64,000 nt of DNA from Brevibacillus choshinensis (lineage in GTDB: Bacteria > Bacillota > Bacilli > Brevibacillales > Brevibacillaceae), in assembly GCF_016811915.1 (NCBI RefSeq), contig NZ_CP069127.1, forward strand, positions 3,571,001 to 3,635,000, given 5' to 3'. Positions 17,092 through 26,322 of the stretch are shown in pieces; the first letter of the stretch is position 1, and every line of letters begins with the position of its first letter. The translations under genes were made by a program, and so were the position numbers. The notes under the pieces were generated by a model. It worked only from the letters and a program-made list of their open reading frames with translations. It made no database searches and was not told the DNA's origin.

Positions 17092-18989
17092 ACGCGAAGA
17101 TCCACTCCTTTGTATTCGGACAGAATAGCGCCCTTTGAACCAGCCGCCATCGATGTCTTGGTCCGTTGCTCCGGAATGGGCTGCACACGGACAGCTGACA
17201 AATGGTATCCCACTTCATGCAATTGCTCAGCAAATCCACCCTTCATTCCTTGAATAAACGGATCGACCCATGGCAGGTCGTTGAAGATTTGCAAATTGAC
17301 TATTCGGTTCACGATACTCACATCGATCATGGTTGTACCCATCTGCTTTAGTTCCAAATGGAAGAACAGGCGACAATTTTCTGCATCTACTTGCCCGCCT
17401 CCCTTTTTCTTTGACTCGATCTGGACATAAGCGGTTTCCTCGCCCTGTGCCAATCGGATGGGAATTTGCATGACGATTTGGGATAACGCCTGATTGGTTG
17501 GCTGGAGCATCATCAATTGCTGGCCCGTCACTTGCTGCAAAAGCTGGTCTGCCGCTTCACGCAAGCCAGCCGGTACCGTGTGGGATGGCGCTTGTGTGAG
17601 CTGCATGAGCATCGATTTTACCGAATCCATTTGCTTCTGTACACTAGGATCTGCCGCTGCGGCCCCTGATAGCGTCTGACCCATCAACTCGTGCTCATGT
17701 GCGATTCCCATTTGCCGGAACAGGGCTTGGATGGGATTCGTGCCTGGAGTAATCGTCTGCGCAGCAGTGTTCGCGTGTGGCAAAAGTGAAGCCGATCTTT
17801 GTGATGCCACATTGGCCTGCTCTACTTGCCCTGCTGGCCTACTTTCGATAGATGGTTGAACCCCACCAGAAGCAGGAAGAACACCAGACGGAGTGACTGC
17901 TTGAGACTGCGCAGTGCCTCCCTGAACGCTTCCGATGTGTGTAGTTAGACCTTGCGTACCCGTAGAAGCCGCGTTAGCACTAGCAGATTGAACTCGGCCA
18001 TTCGGAAGCGGGGTTTCGGATTGTAGGATGCTTTTCTGAATATCCTGATGAGCAGGCAAATGAACAGGTGAAGCTCCTGAATTGCCTTTGGCCGCTGTTT
18101 GTGCCACTGGTGCAGCTGGCTCGCCGCCTTTTGCAGGAGCGGAGTCAGATGCATTGGCCTCGGGCAAGGAATTAGCGGCTGGAAAATTTGAATGGGCACT
18201 GCTCCCTGCACCACTCTGTGCCTGAGCGGACTGTCCCGGTGCAGATGTCACAATCCCCTGGCTTTGCATCCTTCCTGCAGTCTGCTCCGGTTCCCCTGGA
18301 TTGGAGATCGTCAGCGGCAGAGCCTGGACCCTCTCTTTCAAGTTCATCACCAGCTGTCGAAGCGCAGGATCCGCTTGCTGCGGTGATAAAGGTGCAGCCC
18401 CTGCCTCATTCTCTAGAAATTGCGAAGCTTGCTGCAAAAAGTTCTGGATCACCTGACTGACCGGTTTGTCAGCCATGAACGCTTTTAATCCTGCAATGGT
18501 ATCCGGCGTCAGCGGCAAGCTCCTTTTAACCGCCATCATGAATGCCTCCACTGTTGCATCGTCTGTACCGAGACGAGTGGCTACCGTCGCGAAAGCTTGA
18601 ACGGTTTCTTTTGTGACAGGTAAATTCGCATTCATCAAAGCGGCGACTATCACTCTGCTTTCTTTTGACTCAGGGAGACCAAGAGAGCGCATCAGTCCTT
18701 CCATGGTAGCTTCTTTTCCCGATCCTTCGTCTGGTGTATCCAGCACCTTCAAGGTGACGACATCTGAGGATGGCTGCACTTGAAGCCATGCTTTTTGCCC
18801 CGGCTCAAGCTTTGCTTCCAGCTTGGCCTGTACCTGCATTCCCCCAATTTGCACAAGTGCCATGCTATCGGGGTATTGTTTGACCACCGTCCCTTTAAAG
18901 ACTTGCCCTGGCGTCAGTTCTACCGGTTTGGGGGCGGTTACCGGTGCGCGCTGCACGAAAGATTGAATCAGCTGTGAAGGGGAAAACAT
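17088..18989 (-). CDS. ylqG: FliK-like hook-length control protein YlqG
   Basis: 633 residues. The N-terminal 80 residues form a beta-barrel-like unit (PGQVFKGTVVKQYPDSMALVQIGG). Residues about 200-430 are low-complexity (Ala, Gln, Ser, Pro rich), like the ruler section of FliK. The C-terminal part (roughly 490-600, YVQIESKKKGGGQVDAENCRLFF, then MGTTMIDVSIVNRIVNLQIF) matches the Flg_hook domain. The low-complexity section is the likeliest part to vary in length. It is translationally coupled to ylqH, which is the expected FlhB-type partner. Confidence 0.88.
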   Translation of the reverse strand: MFSPSQLIQSFVQRAPVTAPKPVELTPGQVFKGTVVKQYPDSMALVQIGGMQVQAKLEAKLEPGQKAWLQVQPSSDVVTLKVLDTPDEGSGKEATMEGLMRSLGLPESKESRVIVAALMNANLPVTKETVQAFATVATRLGTDDATVEAFMMAVKRSLPLTPDTIAGLKAFMADKPVSQVIQNFLQQASQFLENEAGAAPLSPQQADPALRQLVMNLKERVQALPLTISNPGEPEQTAGRMQSQGIVTSAPGQSAQAQSGAGSSAHSNFPAANSLPEANASDSAPAKGGEPAAPVAQTAAKGNSGASPVHLPAHQDIQKSILQSETPLPNGRVQSASANAASTGTQGLTTHIGSVQGGTAQSQAVTPSGVLPASGGVQPSIESRPAGQVEQANVASQRSASLLPHANTAAQTITPGTNPIQALFRQMGIAHEHELMGQTLSGAAAADPSVQKQMDSVKSMLMQLTQAPSHTVPAGLREAADQLLQQVTGQQLMMLQPTNQALSQIVMQIPIRLAQGEETAYVQIESKKKGGGQVDAENCRLFFHLELKQMGTTMIDVSIVNRIVNLQIFNDLPWVDPFIQGMKGGFAEQLHEVGYHLSAVRVQPIPEQRTKTSMAAGSKGAILSEYKGVDLRV

Positions 18990-19028
18990 GGTTCATCAAA
19001 CCTCCTGCCAGACCAAGGACAAGGCTCA

Positions 19029-19805
19029 TTACGCCTGCTCTTTTACGCCTGTAAACGTCATCCGATGAATCGGTGTCGCTCCAAAACGCTCGATTGCAGC
19101 CAAATGCTCTGCCGTGCCGTAGCCTGCATGTTTTTCGAATCCATACTGTGGATATTCTTTCGCGTAGTCTGCCATCAATCGGTCACGCGTCACTTTGGCT
19201 ACGATGGAAGCAGCTGCGATGGTAACGCTTTTCCCATCGCCACCGATGATTGGCACTTGCTCACAACGGAGTCCTGTCAACTGCAGTGCGTCAATCAGGC
19301 AAGCATCAGGTGCTACGGATGCACGGTCAATCGCCTGATGCATGGCTTCCTTCGTAGCATTCAAAATATTTATCGAGTCAATTCGCTTTGCGTCGATGAT
19401 TCCGATCCCTACAGCGATCGCATCGCGCATGATGACCTCGTAATAGGCCTCACGTGTTGCCACGGGCACCTTTTTGGAATCGTTCAAGCCCGGCAAATAG
19501 AAATCCGCGGGCAAGCAAACGGCAGCGGCTACCACGGGTCCTGCCAACGGTCCACGACCGACCTCATCCACGCCAAACAGATGAACGTGCCCTTTTTCTC
19601 GGAGCGCTCGCTCGTACTTCGTCATTTCCGTCCAGAGCAGCGCGAGTTTCTCCTGGCGAGCAATCGCTGCCTCTTGCTGGCGTGCAATCTCCTGGACACC
19701 TGCTCGTTTGTCTTCCTTTAACAATTGTAGGAAATCTTTAGGTAGCTCGTCCAATTTTTCGATCCATGCCCGTATTTCCTTTATCGACATTTCCCCTACG
19801 TTCAT
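19029..19805 (-). CDS. rnhB: Ribonuclease HII
   Basis: 258 residues. Cleaves the RNA strand of RNA-DNA hybrids and embedded ribonucleotides. The RNase HII core begins with FGVDEVGRGPLAGPVVAAAV (catalytic D80, E81) and continues with LNDSKK, YGFEKHAGYGTAEH near the end. The N-terminal 70-residue helical extension is typical of Bacillus RnhB. Start at the ATG 19803-19805 with AAGGAG upstream. Conserved place between rbgA and ylqG. Confidence 0.96.
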   Translation of the reverse strand: MNVGEMSIKEIRAWIEKLDELPKDFLQLLKEDKRAGVQEIARQQEAAIARQEKLALLWTEMTKYERALREKGHVHLFGVDEVGRGPLAGPVVAAAVCLPADFYLPGLNDSKKVPVATREAYYEVIMRDAIAVGIGIIDAKRIDSINILNATKEAMHQAIDRASVAPDACLIDALQLTGLRCEQVPIIGGDGKSVTIAAASIVAKVTRDRLMADYAKEYPQYGFEKHAGYGTAEHLAAIERFGATPIHRMTFTGVKEQA

Positions 19806-19878
19806 TGATCCATTTCTCCTTATGTACGTAAAAAAACCGCCTACCACAATGATAGACCGGTTTTTTTACACTTTCGCT

Positions 19879-20772
19879 TTACTCATACAATGAGATGGGT
19901 TTGCCTATCGGTTCATCCATTTCCCAATCGATCGGACGCTCCAATGACACCTGTCCCAGCTTTCCGGAACGCAGCTCCCGTAAAAAGAGCTCTGCCGCCT
20001 TGTCGTAGTCGATATTTCCTCCCGATACCAGACAGCCTCGCTTCTTGCCGATTTCCTCCAGCATCGCGACCCGGTCTTCCGGCAATTCCTTCAGCTTGAA
20101 TCGCTCCAGCAAACGCTCCGGATAGTAGTGCATCATGTATGTGATGGCATACAGCGCTACTTCCGTAAAGTCGATGAGCTCGTCCTTGATCGCGCCGCTG
20201 GCCGCAAGTCTAAGTCCCACCATCTGATCTTCGAATTTGGGCCACAAAATACCTGGCGTGTCCAACAGCTCGAGGGTATCACCCATCTTCACCCACTGCT
20301 GCGCCTTTGTGACGGCAGGACGGTCACCCGTCTGGGCAACGGAGCGCTTTGACAGCCGATTGATCAACGAAGACTTCCCTACATTCGGAATGCCCAAAAT
20401 CATAATGCGGATCGCACGCCCCTGCATGCCTTTTTCTGATCGCTTCGCCAGCATTTCACCTGCCAGCTCCTTGCATAGCTCAGGCAGCTTGGTTACCCCT
20501 TTGCCGCTCAGAGCATCAATCGGCAGTGTGCGAATTCCGAGTCCGCGGAAATACCCTATCCATTGATCTGTTACCCTCTCGTCTGCAAGATCCGCTTTGT
20601 TCAATAAAATGAGCCGCGGCTTCTCACTGACAATCTCGTCAATCATCGGGTTTCGGCTGGATAAAGGAAGTCTTGCATCCAGCAATTCGATAACCACATC
20701 AATTAATTTTAGCTTCTCCGTCACTTGACGGCGCGCTTTCGCCATGTGGCCCGGAAACCATTGGATTGTCAT
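19879..20772 (-). CDS. rbgA: Ribosome biogenesis GTPase RbgA (YlqF)
   Basis: 297 residues. A circularly permuted GTPase needed for late maturation of the 50S subunit. The motif order is permuted as expected: NKAD (58-61, G4) comes before GIPNVGKSS (127-135, G1) and LLDTPGIL (G3). Starts MTIQWFPGHMAKARRQ, the family hallmark. AGGTGAG site before the ATG. Neighbours rnhB and lepB match the standard Bacilli order. Confidence 0.97.
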   Translation of the reverse strand: MTIQWFPGHMAKARRQVTEKLKLIDVVIELLDARLPLSSRNPMIDEIVSEKPRLILLNKADLADERVTDQWIGYFRGLGIRTLPIDALSGKGVTKLPELCKELAGEMLAKRSEKGMQGRAIRIMILGIPNVGKSSLINRLSKRSVAQTGDRPAVTKAQQWVKMGDTLELLDTPGILWPKFEDQMVGLRLAASGAIKDELIDFTEVALYAITYMMHYYPERLLERFKLKELPEDRVAMLEEIGKKRGCLVSGGNIDYDKAAELFLRELRSGKLGQVSLERPIDWEMDEPIGKPISLYE

Positions 20773-20807
20773 GCTGTCTCACCTACCTTGAAGCTGTTCG
20801 TGCAAAA

Positions 20808-21371
20808 TTATCGTGTCATGCGGATGTCCGCAACCGGCCAAAATGTAAATTCTGCTCGTCCGACGACCGTACTGATCGCGACAGGACCGATCGCCCGGCT
20901 GTCATGGCTGTTCAGACGATTGTCTCCCATGACAAAGATGTGATCCGCAGGAATGATTACAGGAGGAAAGTCGTTGGTGAAAAAGGGCTCTCCCTGCTTT
21001 TTCGCCTCTTCTTTATGTTGTGCCAGATAAGGCTCTTCTACAACCTTTCCGTTCACCAGAAGCTGATCGTTCTTGACTTCCACTGTATCTCCTGCGACGG
21101 CGATCACCCGCTTGATATAGTCGCGTGTCTTTTCCGCATGGAACACAATGATATCTCCTGGCTTCGGATCTCCCAAATAATAAATGGCTTTGTTTACAAC
21201 CAGTTTTTCATTGTTATGTAAGGTGGTTTCCATGGACTCGCCCTCTACAATAAAGGGGGCAAATAGGAAGGTCCGGATGAGAAACGCTAGGATAATCGCA
21301 ATGACGAGCGCACGGATCCATTCCCATAGCTCGTTTTTCTTGGGGCGCGTGGAGGTAACTTCTTCGCTCAT
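20808..21371 (-). CDS. lepB: Type I signal peptidase
   Basis: 187 residues. A single N-terminal membrane anchor (IRALVIAIILAFLIRTFLF) is followed by an extracytoplasmic catalytic domain with Ser46 (VEGESMETTL) and Lys87 (YIKRVIAVAGD) and the later GDNRLNSHDSR box. One membrane segment and the 187-residue length are typical of the Gram-positive SipS type. ATG at 21369-21371 with GGGAGG upstream; an earlier in-frame ATG has no site. It sits between rplS and rbgA. Confidence 0.96.
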   Translation of the reverse strand: MSEEVTSTRPKKNELWEWIRALVIAIILAFLIRTFLFAPFIVEGESMETTLHNNEKLVVNKAIYYLGDPKPGDIIVFHAEKTRDYIKRVIAVAGDTVEVKNDQLLVNGKVVEEPYLAQHKEEAKKQGEPFFTNDFPPVIIPADHIFVMGDNRLNSHDSRAIGPVAISTVVGRAEFTFWPVADIRMTR

Positions 21372-21425
21372 GATCTGATCCTCCCGTGTTAGCTCGTCCA
21401 TCATAGACTTTTCTTCCTGAAATGG

Positions 21426-21461
21426 AAAAAAGAGGCCTGGCTAGCAGACCAGTCCTCTTTC
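21426..21461 (-). terminator. Terminator after rplS
   Basis: AAAGAGG and CCTCTTT arms with further internal pairing (CTGG/CCAG) form a hairpin between rplS and lepB. On the minus strand it is followed by a T-rich stretch. Confidence 0.6.
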
Positions 21462-21479
21462 TTATGCGTTAGCAAACGC

Positions 21480-21827
21480 TTATCGACGGATTTCTTTAAT
21501 ACGAGCTGCTTTACCCACGCGATCACGCAGATAGTACAGTTTCGCACGACGCACTTTACCATGGCGCACGATTTCGATCTTTTCGATCTTAGGCGTGTGC
21601 AATGGGAAGGTACGCTCAACACCTACACCGTAAGAAATCTTACGAGCGGTGAAAGTTTCGCTGATACCAGTACCACGACGGCGAATGCATACGCCTTCGA
21701 AGAGCTGAATACGCTCACGCTGACCCTCGATAACCTTTACGTGTACACGAACGGTGTCACCAGGTCGGAACGCAGGAATGTCCTGTTTCAGTTGCGCTTT
21801 TTCCAATTCACGGATTACTTGGTTCAT
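21480..21827 (-). CDS. rplS: 50S ribosomal protein L19
   Basis: 115 residues, normal length. Starts [20 protein letters not shown] and contains [29 protein letters not shown] and [28 protein letters not shown], all L19 hallmarks. It sits at the 30S/50S interface. The ATG has a GGAGGG site, and a structured leader lies directly upstream (21858-21906). Confidence 0.98.
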   Translation of the reverse strand: MNQVIRELEKAQLKQDIPAFRPGDTVRVHVKVIEGQRERIQLFEGVCIRRRGTGISETFTARKISYGVGVERTFPLHTPKIEKIEIVRHGKVRRAKLYYLRDRVGKAARIKEIRR

Positions 21828-21857
21828 TTGAATTCCCTCCTTCCGATCAGACGTTCT

Positions 21858-21906
21858 TACTCGTCTACCAATAGTTGGCTCAGCGCATATGCCTGAGATA
21901 CGAGTA
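21858..21906 (-). ncRNA. Candidate L19 leader (three-way-junction RNA upstream of rplS)
   Basis: A closing 7-bp stem (21858-21864 with 21900-21906, TACTCGT/ACGAGTA) encloses two hairpins: CCAA/TTGG (21868-21878) and CTCAG/CTGAG (21879-21897). This compact three-way junction lies 30 nt before the rplS ribosome site. L19 leader autoregulatory RNAs are known in Bacillota, so position and shape fit, but I could not align it to the family model. Confidence 0.6.
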
Positions 21907-21984
21907 GCGGACCGCCTTAGTCAGCGGGCAAAATTGCCACAAGAAGTATATTAGCACATTGGGCGACGAACTACAAGACGGTTT

Positions 21985-22731
21985 CTACGAATTTCCCTCC
22001 AGTTTTTTCTCTTTCTCCAGCTCAACTAACAACTTTTTCATTTCTGTTGTCATTTCGAGCTTGTCCAAGAGGTCCGGCCTGCGCTCACGAGTGCGTCTCA
22101 GCGATTCCTTCAGACGCCACTTCTCGATATTCGCATGATGGCCGGAGAGGAGGATGTCCGGTACTTTCCATCCTCGGAATTCCGGCGGTCTGGTGTAATG
22201 AGGGTACTCCAGAAGCCCTGTTGAAAAAGAATCCTCCACCGCTGATGTCTGATTGCCCAGCGCCCCTGGCTGCAGGCGAACGACGCTGTCGATGACGACC
22301 ATCGCAGCCAGTTCACCGCCGGTCAGCACATAGTCGCCTATCGATATTTCGTCCGTTACCAGATGCTCGCGAATCCGCTCGTCATAGCCTTCGTAATGCC
22401 CGCAAATAAAGACGAGATGCTCTTCCTGTGCGAGCTCTTCCGCCAGCTTCTGATGATAGGGGACGCCTTGGGGGCACATCAGAATCACCCGTGGCTTCTT
22501 GTCCCCCGCCATCGATTCCACCGCGCGAAACAAGGGCTCCGGCTTCAATACCATGCCCCCGCCGCCTCCATATGGAGTATCATCAACCGTACCATGCTTG
22601 CTTTCTGAGAAGTCGCGAAAATTGGTCACGTGAAAATCCACGATTTCCTTTTCACTAGCTTTCCCCAAGATACTGCTGGATAACACCCCGCTAAACATCT
22701 CCGGAAAAAGCGTAAGAATATCAATGCGCAT
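21985..22731 (-). CDS. trmD: tRNA (guanine-N1)-methyltransferase
   Basis: 248 residues. Methylates G37 of tRNAs to prevent frameshifting. It has the trefoil-knot SPOUT signature: [13 protein letters not shown] at the start, [29 protein letters not shown], and [24 protein letters not shown] site lies upstream of the ATG. Follows rimM in the rpsP operon order. Confidence 0.98.
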   Translation of the reverse strand: MRIDILTLFPEMFSGVLSSSILGKASEKEIVDFHVTNFRDFSESKHGTVDDTPYGGGGGMVLKPEPLFRAVESMAGDKKPRVILMCPQGVPYHQKLAEELAQEEHLVFICGHYEGYDERIREHLVTDEISIGDYVLTGGELAAMVVIDSVVRLQPGALGNQTSAVEDSFSTGLLEYPHYTRPPEFRGWKVPDILLSGHHANIEKWRLKESLRRTRERRPDLLDKLEMTTEMKKLLVELEKEKKLEGNS

Positions 22732-22748
22732 GCAGCTTCAAGCCCTCC

Positions 22749-23264
22749 TTACAGCAAGCCTTCCATCAGATGGCAGACTACGCGTTTGCCTTTGACATCT
22801 ACCTGTTTGATGCAATCATCGATGTAGGGCAAGAGGATTTCACCGCGCTTGCCTTTGACGACCCAGACATCATTGGCACCCGGCTGCATCACGTCGACGA
22901 TTTTGCCCAGCTCTTCGCCTTCATCCGTGACGACCTCACAGCCAATCAGCTGATGGATGTAAAATTCATCGTCCTCCAGATCCATCAATGACTCTTCTGG
23001 AATTTTCAATTCGCCGCCCTTGTATTTCTCAATGTCATTGATATTGGTATAGCCATGAAAGCTCAAAATCTCAAACCCTTTGTGCGGCCTTCGAGTGGCT
23101 ATTTTCACTTTCAATGGCTCTGTGAGTGTGGGGTGAAACAAAAACAGCTCGTTTCCCTTCCGAAACCGTTGGTCAGGAAAATCTGTAGTGGATATGACTC
23201 GCACTTCCCCGCGCAATCCGTGGGTATTCACCAGCTTCCCCACTCCGTAAAAACGCTTTTCCAA
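22749..23264 (-). CDS. rimM: 16S rRNA processing protein RimM
   Basis: About 171 residues. Assists 30S maturation by binding S19. The N-terminal RimM barrel has VGKLVNTHGLRGEVRVISTTDFPDQRF, and the C-terminal PRC-barrel includes DDEFYIHQLIGCEVV. Start is uncertain. An AGGAGG box is followed one base later by an ATG (too close) and 10 nt later by a TTG (23262-23264). The TTG gives an N-terminus of the usual family length (M-E-K-R-F-Y-G-V-G), so I prefer it. The open frame continues upstream to 23333. Confidence 0.93.
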   Translation of the reverse strand: MEKRFYGVGKLVNTHGLRGEVRVISTTDFPDQRFRKGNELFLFHPTLTEPLKVKIATRRPHKGFEILSFHGYTNINDIEKYKGGELKIPEESLMDLEDDEFYIHQLIGCEVVTDEGEELGKIVDVMQPGANDVWVVKGKRGEILLPYIDDCIKQVDVKGKRVVCHLMEGLL

Positions 23265-23286
23265 TCCGTCCATTCCTCCTAAGCTC

Positions 23287-23709
23287 TTACCTTTGGTCTG
23301 ATGTTCGATGACGAATTTCATGCACCTGACCATCTTTTATCAGGATTTCCGTCCCCGCCATGATTTCATCCCAGACATCTCCGATTTGGACCGTTACAGG
23401 GCTTTGCACAGTCTGGTAGTCCATTTCACTGCCCTCTGGCAAATTCTCGGCTTGCTTCAGCTGGAATTGGAGAATCTCGATCTTCTCCCTCCGCTGTTTT
23501 TCTTCCTTCGCTATTTTTTCTTGTGCAAGCGCGTATGTATCCGCTGACTTTTTCCTGGCTTCAGCGAGTATCTTTTTCGTTTGAAATTGCCACTGCTCCC
23601 ATCCATCGCGATGCTGGCGGATCTGTTTCGCGTATTGCTCGACCAACGCAGCACGGGAGGCTTCTGTCATGATGATCTTGACCTGTACCGAACGAAAAAT
23701 AGTGAGCAT
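23287..23709 (-). CDS. ylqD: YlqD family protein
   Basis: 140 residues. Conserved Bacilli protein of unknown function found between khpA and rimM. Highly charged, with a long coiled-coil-like helix in the middle (residues about 25-90, KKILAEARKKSADTYALAQEKIAKEEKQRREKIEIL with a 20-residue core) and a small beta-rich C-terminus (VTVQIGDVWDEIMAGTEILIKDG). ATG at 23707-23709 with AAGGAG upstream. Confidence 0.85.
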   Translation of the reverse strand: MLTIFRSVQVKIIMTEASRAALVEQYAKQIRQHRDGWEQWQFQTKKILAEARKKSADTYALAQEKIAKEEKQRREKIEILQFQLKQAENLPEGSEMDYQTVQSPVTVQIGDVWDEIMAGTEILIKDGQVHEIRHRTSDQR

Positions 23710-23783
23710 TCGTGCCACTCCTTCCGACGTCGCCCAGAATCGCTCATAGGAAAAAAGACTGGGAATGCTCCCAGCCTTTTCAC

Positions 23784-24014
23784 TCAAACAATTTCAACCG
23801 TGACACGCTTGTCCGTTTCCACGGATGCCGCCATCACGACTGTGCGCAGTGCTTTTGCAATCCGTCCCTGCTTGCCAATGATCTTCCCCATATCATCAGG
23901 GTGGACCGACAATTCAAAGACGAGACTGCGTTCCTTTTCCACTGCATTCACACGAACCTCATTCGGATGATCGACGAGAGCTTTTGCGATCGTTTCGACC
24001 AGCGCTTTCATCAT
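23784..24014 (-). CDS. khpA: KH-domain RNA-binding protein KhpA (YlqC)
   Basis: 76 residues forming one KH domain with the GKQG loop at 47-50 (DDMGKIIGKQGRIAKALR). KhpA/KhpB dimers bind RNA and affect cell division and elongation in Gram-positive bacteria. Two adjacent ATGs share one GGAGG site, and I report the first. It sits between rpsP and ylqD as in other Bacilli. Confidence 0.96.
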   Translation of the reverse strand: MMKALVETIAKALVDHPNEVRVNAVEKERSLVFELSVHPDDMGKIIGKQGRIAKALRTVVMAASVETDKRVTVEIV

Positions 24015-24034
24015 CAGACCTCCAGATGAACGGC

Positions 24035-24307
24035 TTATTTGCCGTATTTGGTTTCGTGTACTTTAGCCATAACGCCTTCTTTGGAGAGAAGGTTACGAAC
24101 GGTATCAGTTGGAGCTGCACCATTCAGGATCCATTGTACCGCTTTGTCGGTATCAATTTTCACCACTGCCGGTTGAGCAACCGGATTGTAGTAACCGATT
24201 TCTTCAATGAAACGGCCATCACGAGGGGAACGAGAGTCAGCTACTACTACACGGTAGAAAGGAGCTTTCTTGGAACCCATACGCTTCAGACGGATTTTAA
24301 CTGCCAT
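24035..24307 (-). CDS. rpsP: 30S ribosomal protein S16
   Basis: 90 residues, standard length. Starts [35 protein letters not shown], with the 20-residue core [20 protein letters not shown] diagnostic of S16. GGAGGTGA site upstream of the ATG. First gene of the rpsP-khpA-ylqD-rimM-trmD-rplS cluster and immediately downstream of ffh. Confidence 0.98.
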   Translation of the reverse strand: MAVKIRLKRMGSKKAPFYRVVVADSRSPRDGRFIEEIGYYNPVAQPAVVKIDTDKAVQWILNGAAPTDTVRNLLSKEGVMAKVHETKYGK

Positions 24308-24419
24308 GTTGTGTCACCTCCTGTATAAATCAACGCGATATTCCTTCGCGTTGGTGCTACTATATCTGAACCATCGCGTCAGCTGACGAATCAGTGCCGC
24401 GAAGAGAGTTCATGCTAGA

Positions 24420-25832
24420 TCATTTGAACGGCGGTTTGAAATTAAAGGGGAAGTTCATGCCACCCTGGTTTTTGCCGCCCTTACCCATGAACGGGAGTCC
24501 GAGTCCACCTTTTTTCTTGGACTTCTTTATCATCTTGTCTGCGGTGCCGGAGAACTGCTTCATCATTTTCTTCATTTCGTCAAATTGCTTGATGAACCGG
24601 TTCACTTCCTGAATGCTGGTCCCGCTGCCGTTTGCAATGCGCTTGCGGCGGTTGGCGTTCAGCAGGTCAGGATTGGCCCTCTCCGCTTTCGTCATGGATT
24701 TGGCGATCGCTTCCACACGGGCAATCTGCTTCTCATCGACGTTCATTTTTCCCTTCATCTTGTTCATTCCTGGCAGCATGCCGAGAATGTCTTCGAAAGG
24801 TCCCAGGTTGCGCAGCTGCTGCATGGAGTCCAGGAACATGTCGAAGGTGAATTCACCCTGACGCATCTGACGTTCCATGTCGCGCGCCTTTTCTTCGTCA
24901 ACGTTGGCCTGCGCCTTTTCAATCAGGCTGAGCACATCGCCCATTCCCAGGATACGGGAAGCCATACGATCCGGATGAAACGGCTCCAACGCGTCCAGCT
25001 TTTCACCCATCGCCGCAAATTTGATCGGCTTGCCGGTGACTGCTTTGACCGATAAGGCCGCACCGCCTCGGGTATCGCCGTCGAGCTTGGTGAGAACCAC
25101 ACCGGTCAGCTCCAGCTGACTGTTAAAGCTCTCTGCTACGTTGACAGCGTCTTGTCCAGTCATCGCATCGACGACGAGCAGGATTTCATCGGGCTTTGCT
25201 ACCTCGCGAATCTGCTTCAGCTCATCCATCAGTGCTTCGTCGATGTGCAGGCGACCTGCCGTATCGATCAGAACGACATCGAGATGATTCGTCTTGGCAT
25301 GCTCAATGGCTTGCCGAGCGATTTCTACCGGACTGACTTGATCTCCGAGAGTGAAGACGGGAACACCTAGCTGCTCCCCCAAAACCTGAAGCTGCTTGAT
25401 TGCTGCAGGACGGTAAATGTCCCCCGCTACCAACAGCGGCTTACGGTTTTGCTTTTGCAAATGCTTGGCCAGCTTACCAGTCGTGGTCGTTTTACCGGCC
25501 CCCTGCAAACCTGCCATCATGATGACAGTCGGCGGGCGGTGAGCCATCGTCAGTTGGGCGACACTTCCACCCATCAGCTCGACCAGTTCTTCGTTCACGA
25601 TCTTGATAACCATTTGACCAGGCGTCAGGCTTTTCATGACATCCTGACCGACTGCGCGCTCTTTTACGCGAGCGACGAAGTCTTTTACTACTTTAAAGTT
25701 AACATCTGCTTCCAACAGGGCGAGCCGTACTTCACGCATCGCTTCGTTGACGATGGTTTCGTCAATCTTTCCTCTGCCTCGCAGTTTGTCAAACGCGCTT
25801 TGCAGCCGATTGGCTAAGCTCTCAAACGCCAT
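24420..25832 (-). CDS. ffh: Signal recognition particle GTPase Ffh
   Basis: 470 residues. SRP54 subunit that binds signal peptides through its Met-rich M domain and, with FtsY, targets ribosomes to the membrane. N-domain 1-90, G-domain with GLQGAGKTTT (108-117), DTAGRL and TKLDGDTRGGAAL, then the M domain (about 300-430, rich in Met, RRKRIANGSGTSIQEVNRFI). The Gly/Phe-rich tail (GLPFMGKGGKNQGGMNF) is longer than usual. ylxM lies directly upstream and is the usual partner. Confidence 0.98.
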   Translation of the reverse strand: MAFESLANRLQSAFDKLRGRGKIDETIVNEAMREVRLALLEADVNFKVVKDFVARVKERAVGQDVMKSLTPGQMVIKIVNEELVELMGGSVAQLTMAHRPPTVIMMAGLQGAGKTTTTGKLAKHLQKQNRKPLLVAGDIYRPAAIKQLQVLGEQLGVPVFTLGDQVSPVEIARQAIEHAKTNHLDVVLIDTAGRLHIDEALMDELKQIREVAKPDEILLVVDAMTGQDAVNVAESFNSQLELTGVVLTKLDGDTRGGAALSVKAVTGKPIKFAAMGEKLDALEPFHPDRMASRILGMGDVLSLIEKAQANVDEEKARDMERQMRQGEFTFDMFLDSMQQLRNLGPFEDILGMLPGMNKMKGKMNVDEKQIARVEAIAKSMTKAERANPDLLNANRRKRIANGSGTSIQEVNRFIKQFDEMKKMMKQFSGTADKMIKKSKKKGGLGLPFMGKGGKNQGGMNFPFNFKPPFK

Positions 25833-25842
25833 GCGAGCCCTC

Positions 25843-26181
25843 CTAATCCATCTCTGACAGTTGGTGCAGCAAAGTGTTCAGTTCGTCTCTTGCCTTGCTA
25901 TCCGCAATCCCATTCACAAGCTCTTTCATGCGGCTCAGCGCGTTCATCCGCTGTTCATGCTTCACTGCGAGATGCAGCTTCTGGTCGTATTCGAACAGTT
26001 GCTTTTCTGCTCGCTTGATGTGGTCATAAACAGCTTGGCGGCTGACCTCATGCATCTCGGCGATCTCTGAGAGCGACAAATCATCCAAATAGTACAGCTC
26101 CAGATATTCACGCTGCTTGCCCTTGAGTAGCGGCGCATAGAAATCAAACAAGAGGTTGACTTGATTGGTTTTTTCCAGCAT
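25843..26181 (-). CDS. ylxM: SRP-associated helix-turn-helix protein YlxM
   Basis: 112 residues. UPF0122/YlxM family, which binds SRP components in streptococci. Residues 13-70 form a sigma-factor-region-4-like HTH ([22 protein letters not shown], core [20 protein letters not shown]). ATG at 26179-26181 with AAAGGA upstream; the TTG three codons earlier lies too close to that site. A near-consensus promoter is just upstream and ffh starts 10 nt after the stop. Confidence 0.94.
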   Translation of the reverse strand: MLEKTNQVNLLFDFYAPLLKGKQREYLELYYLDDLSLSEIAEMHEVSRQAVYDHIKRAEKQLFEYDQKLHLAVKHEQRMNALSRMKELVNGIADSKARDELNTLLHQLSEMD

Positions 26182-26251
26182 GGAATCCAATCCTTTGCTA
26201 TGAGGTACTCGGTGCGAACTGTAAAGACTTTTTCTTTACAGCACGTAGATT

Positions 26252-26280
26252 ATAGTACCCAATTCCGCACCCAGTGTCAA
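26252..26280 (-). promoter_or_regulatory. Sigma-A promoter of ylxM-ffh
   Basis: On the minus strand TTGACA is followed after 17 nt by TACTAT (overlapping a TATAAT), about 70 nt upstream of the ylxM ATG. Confidence 0.75.
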
Positions 26281-26322
26281 GGTTTTTTATTGACATCATT
26301 TTTTTCTCTTTGAAAACGCGAT

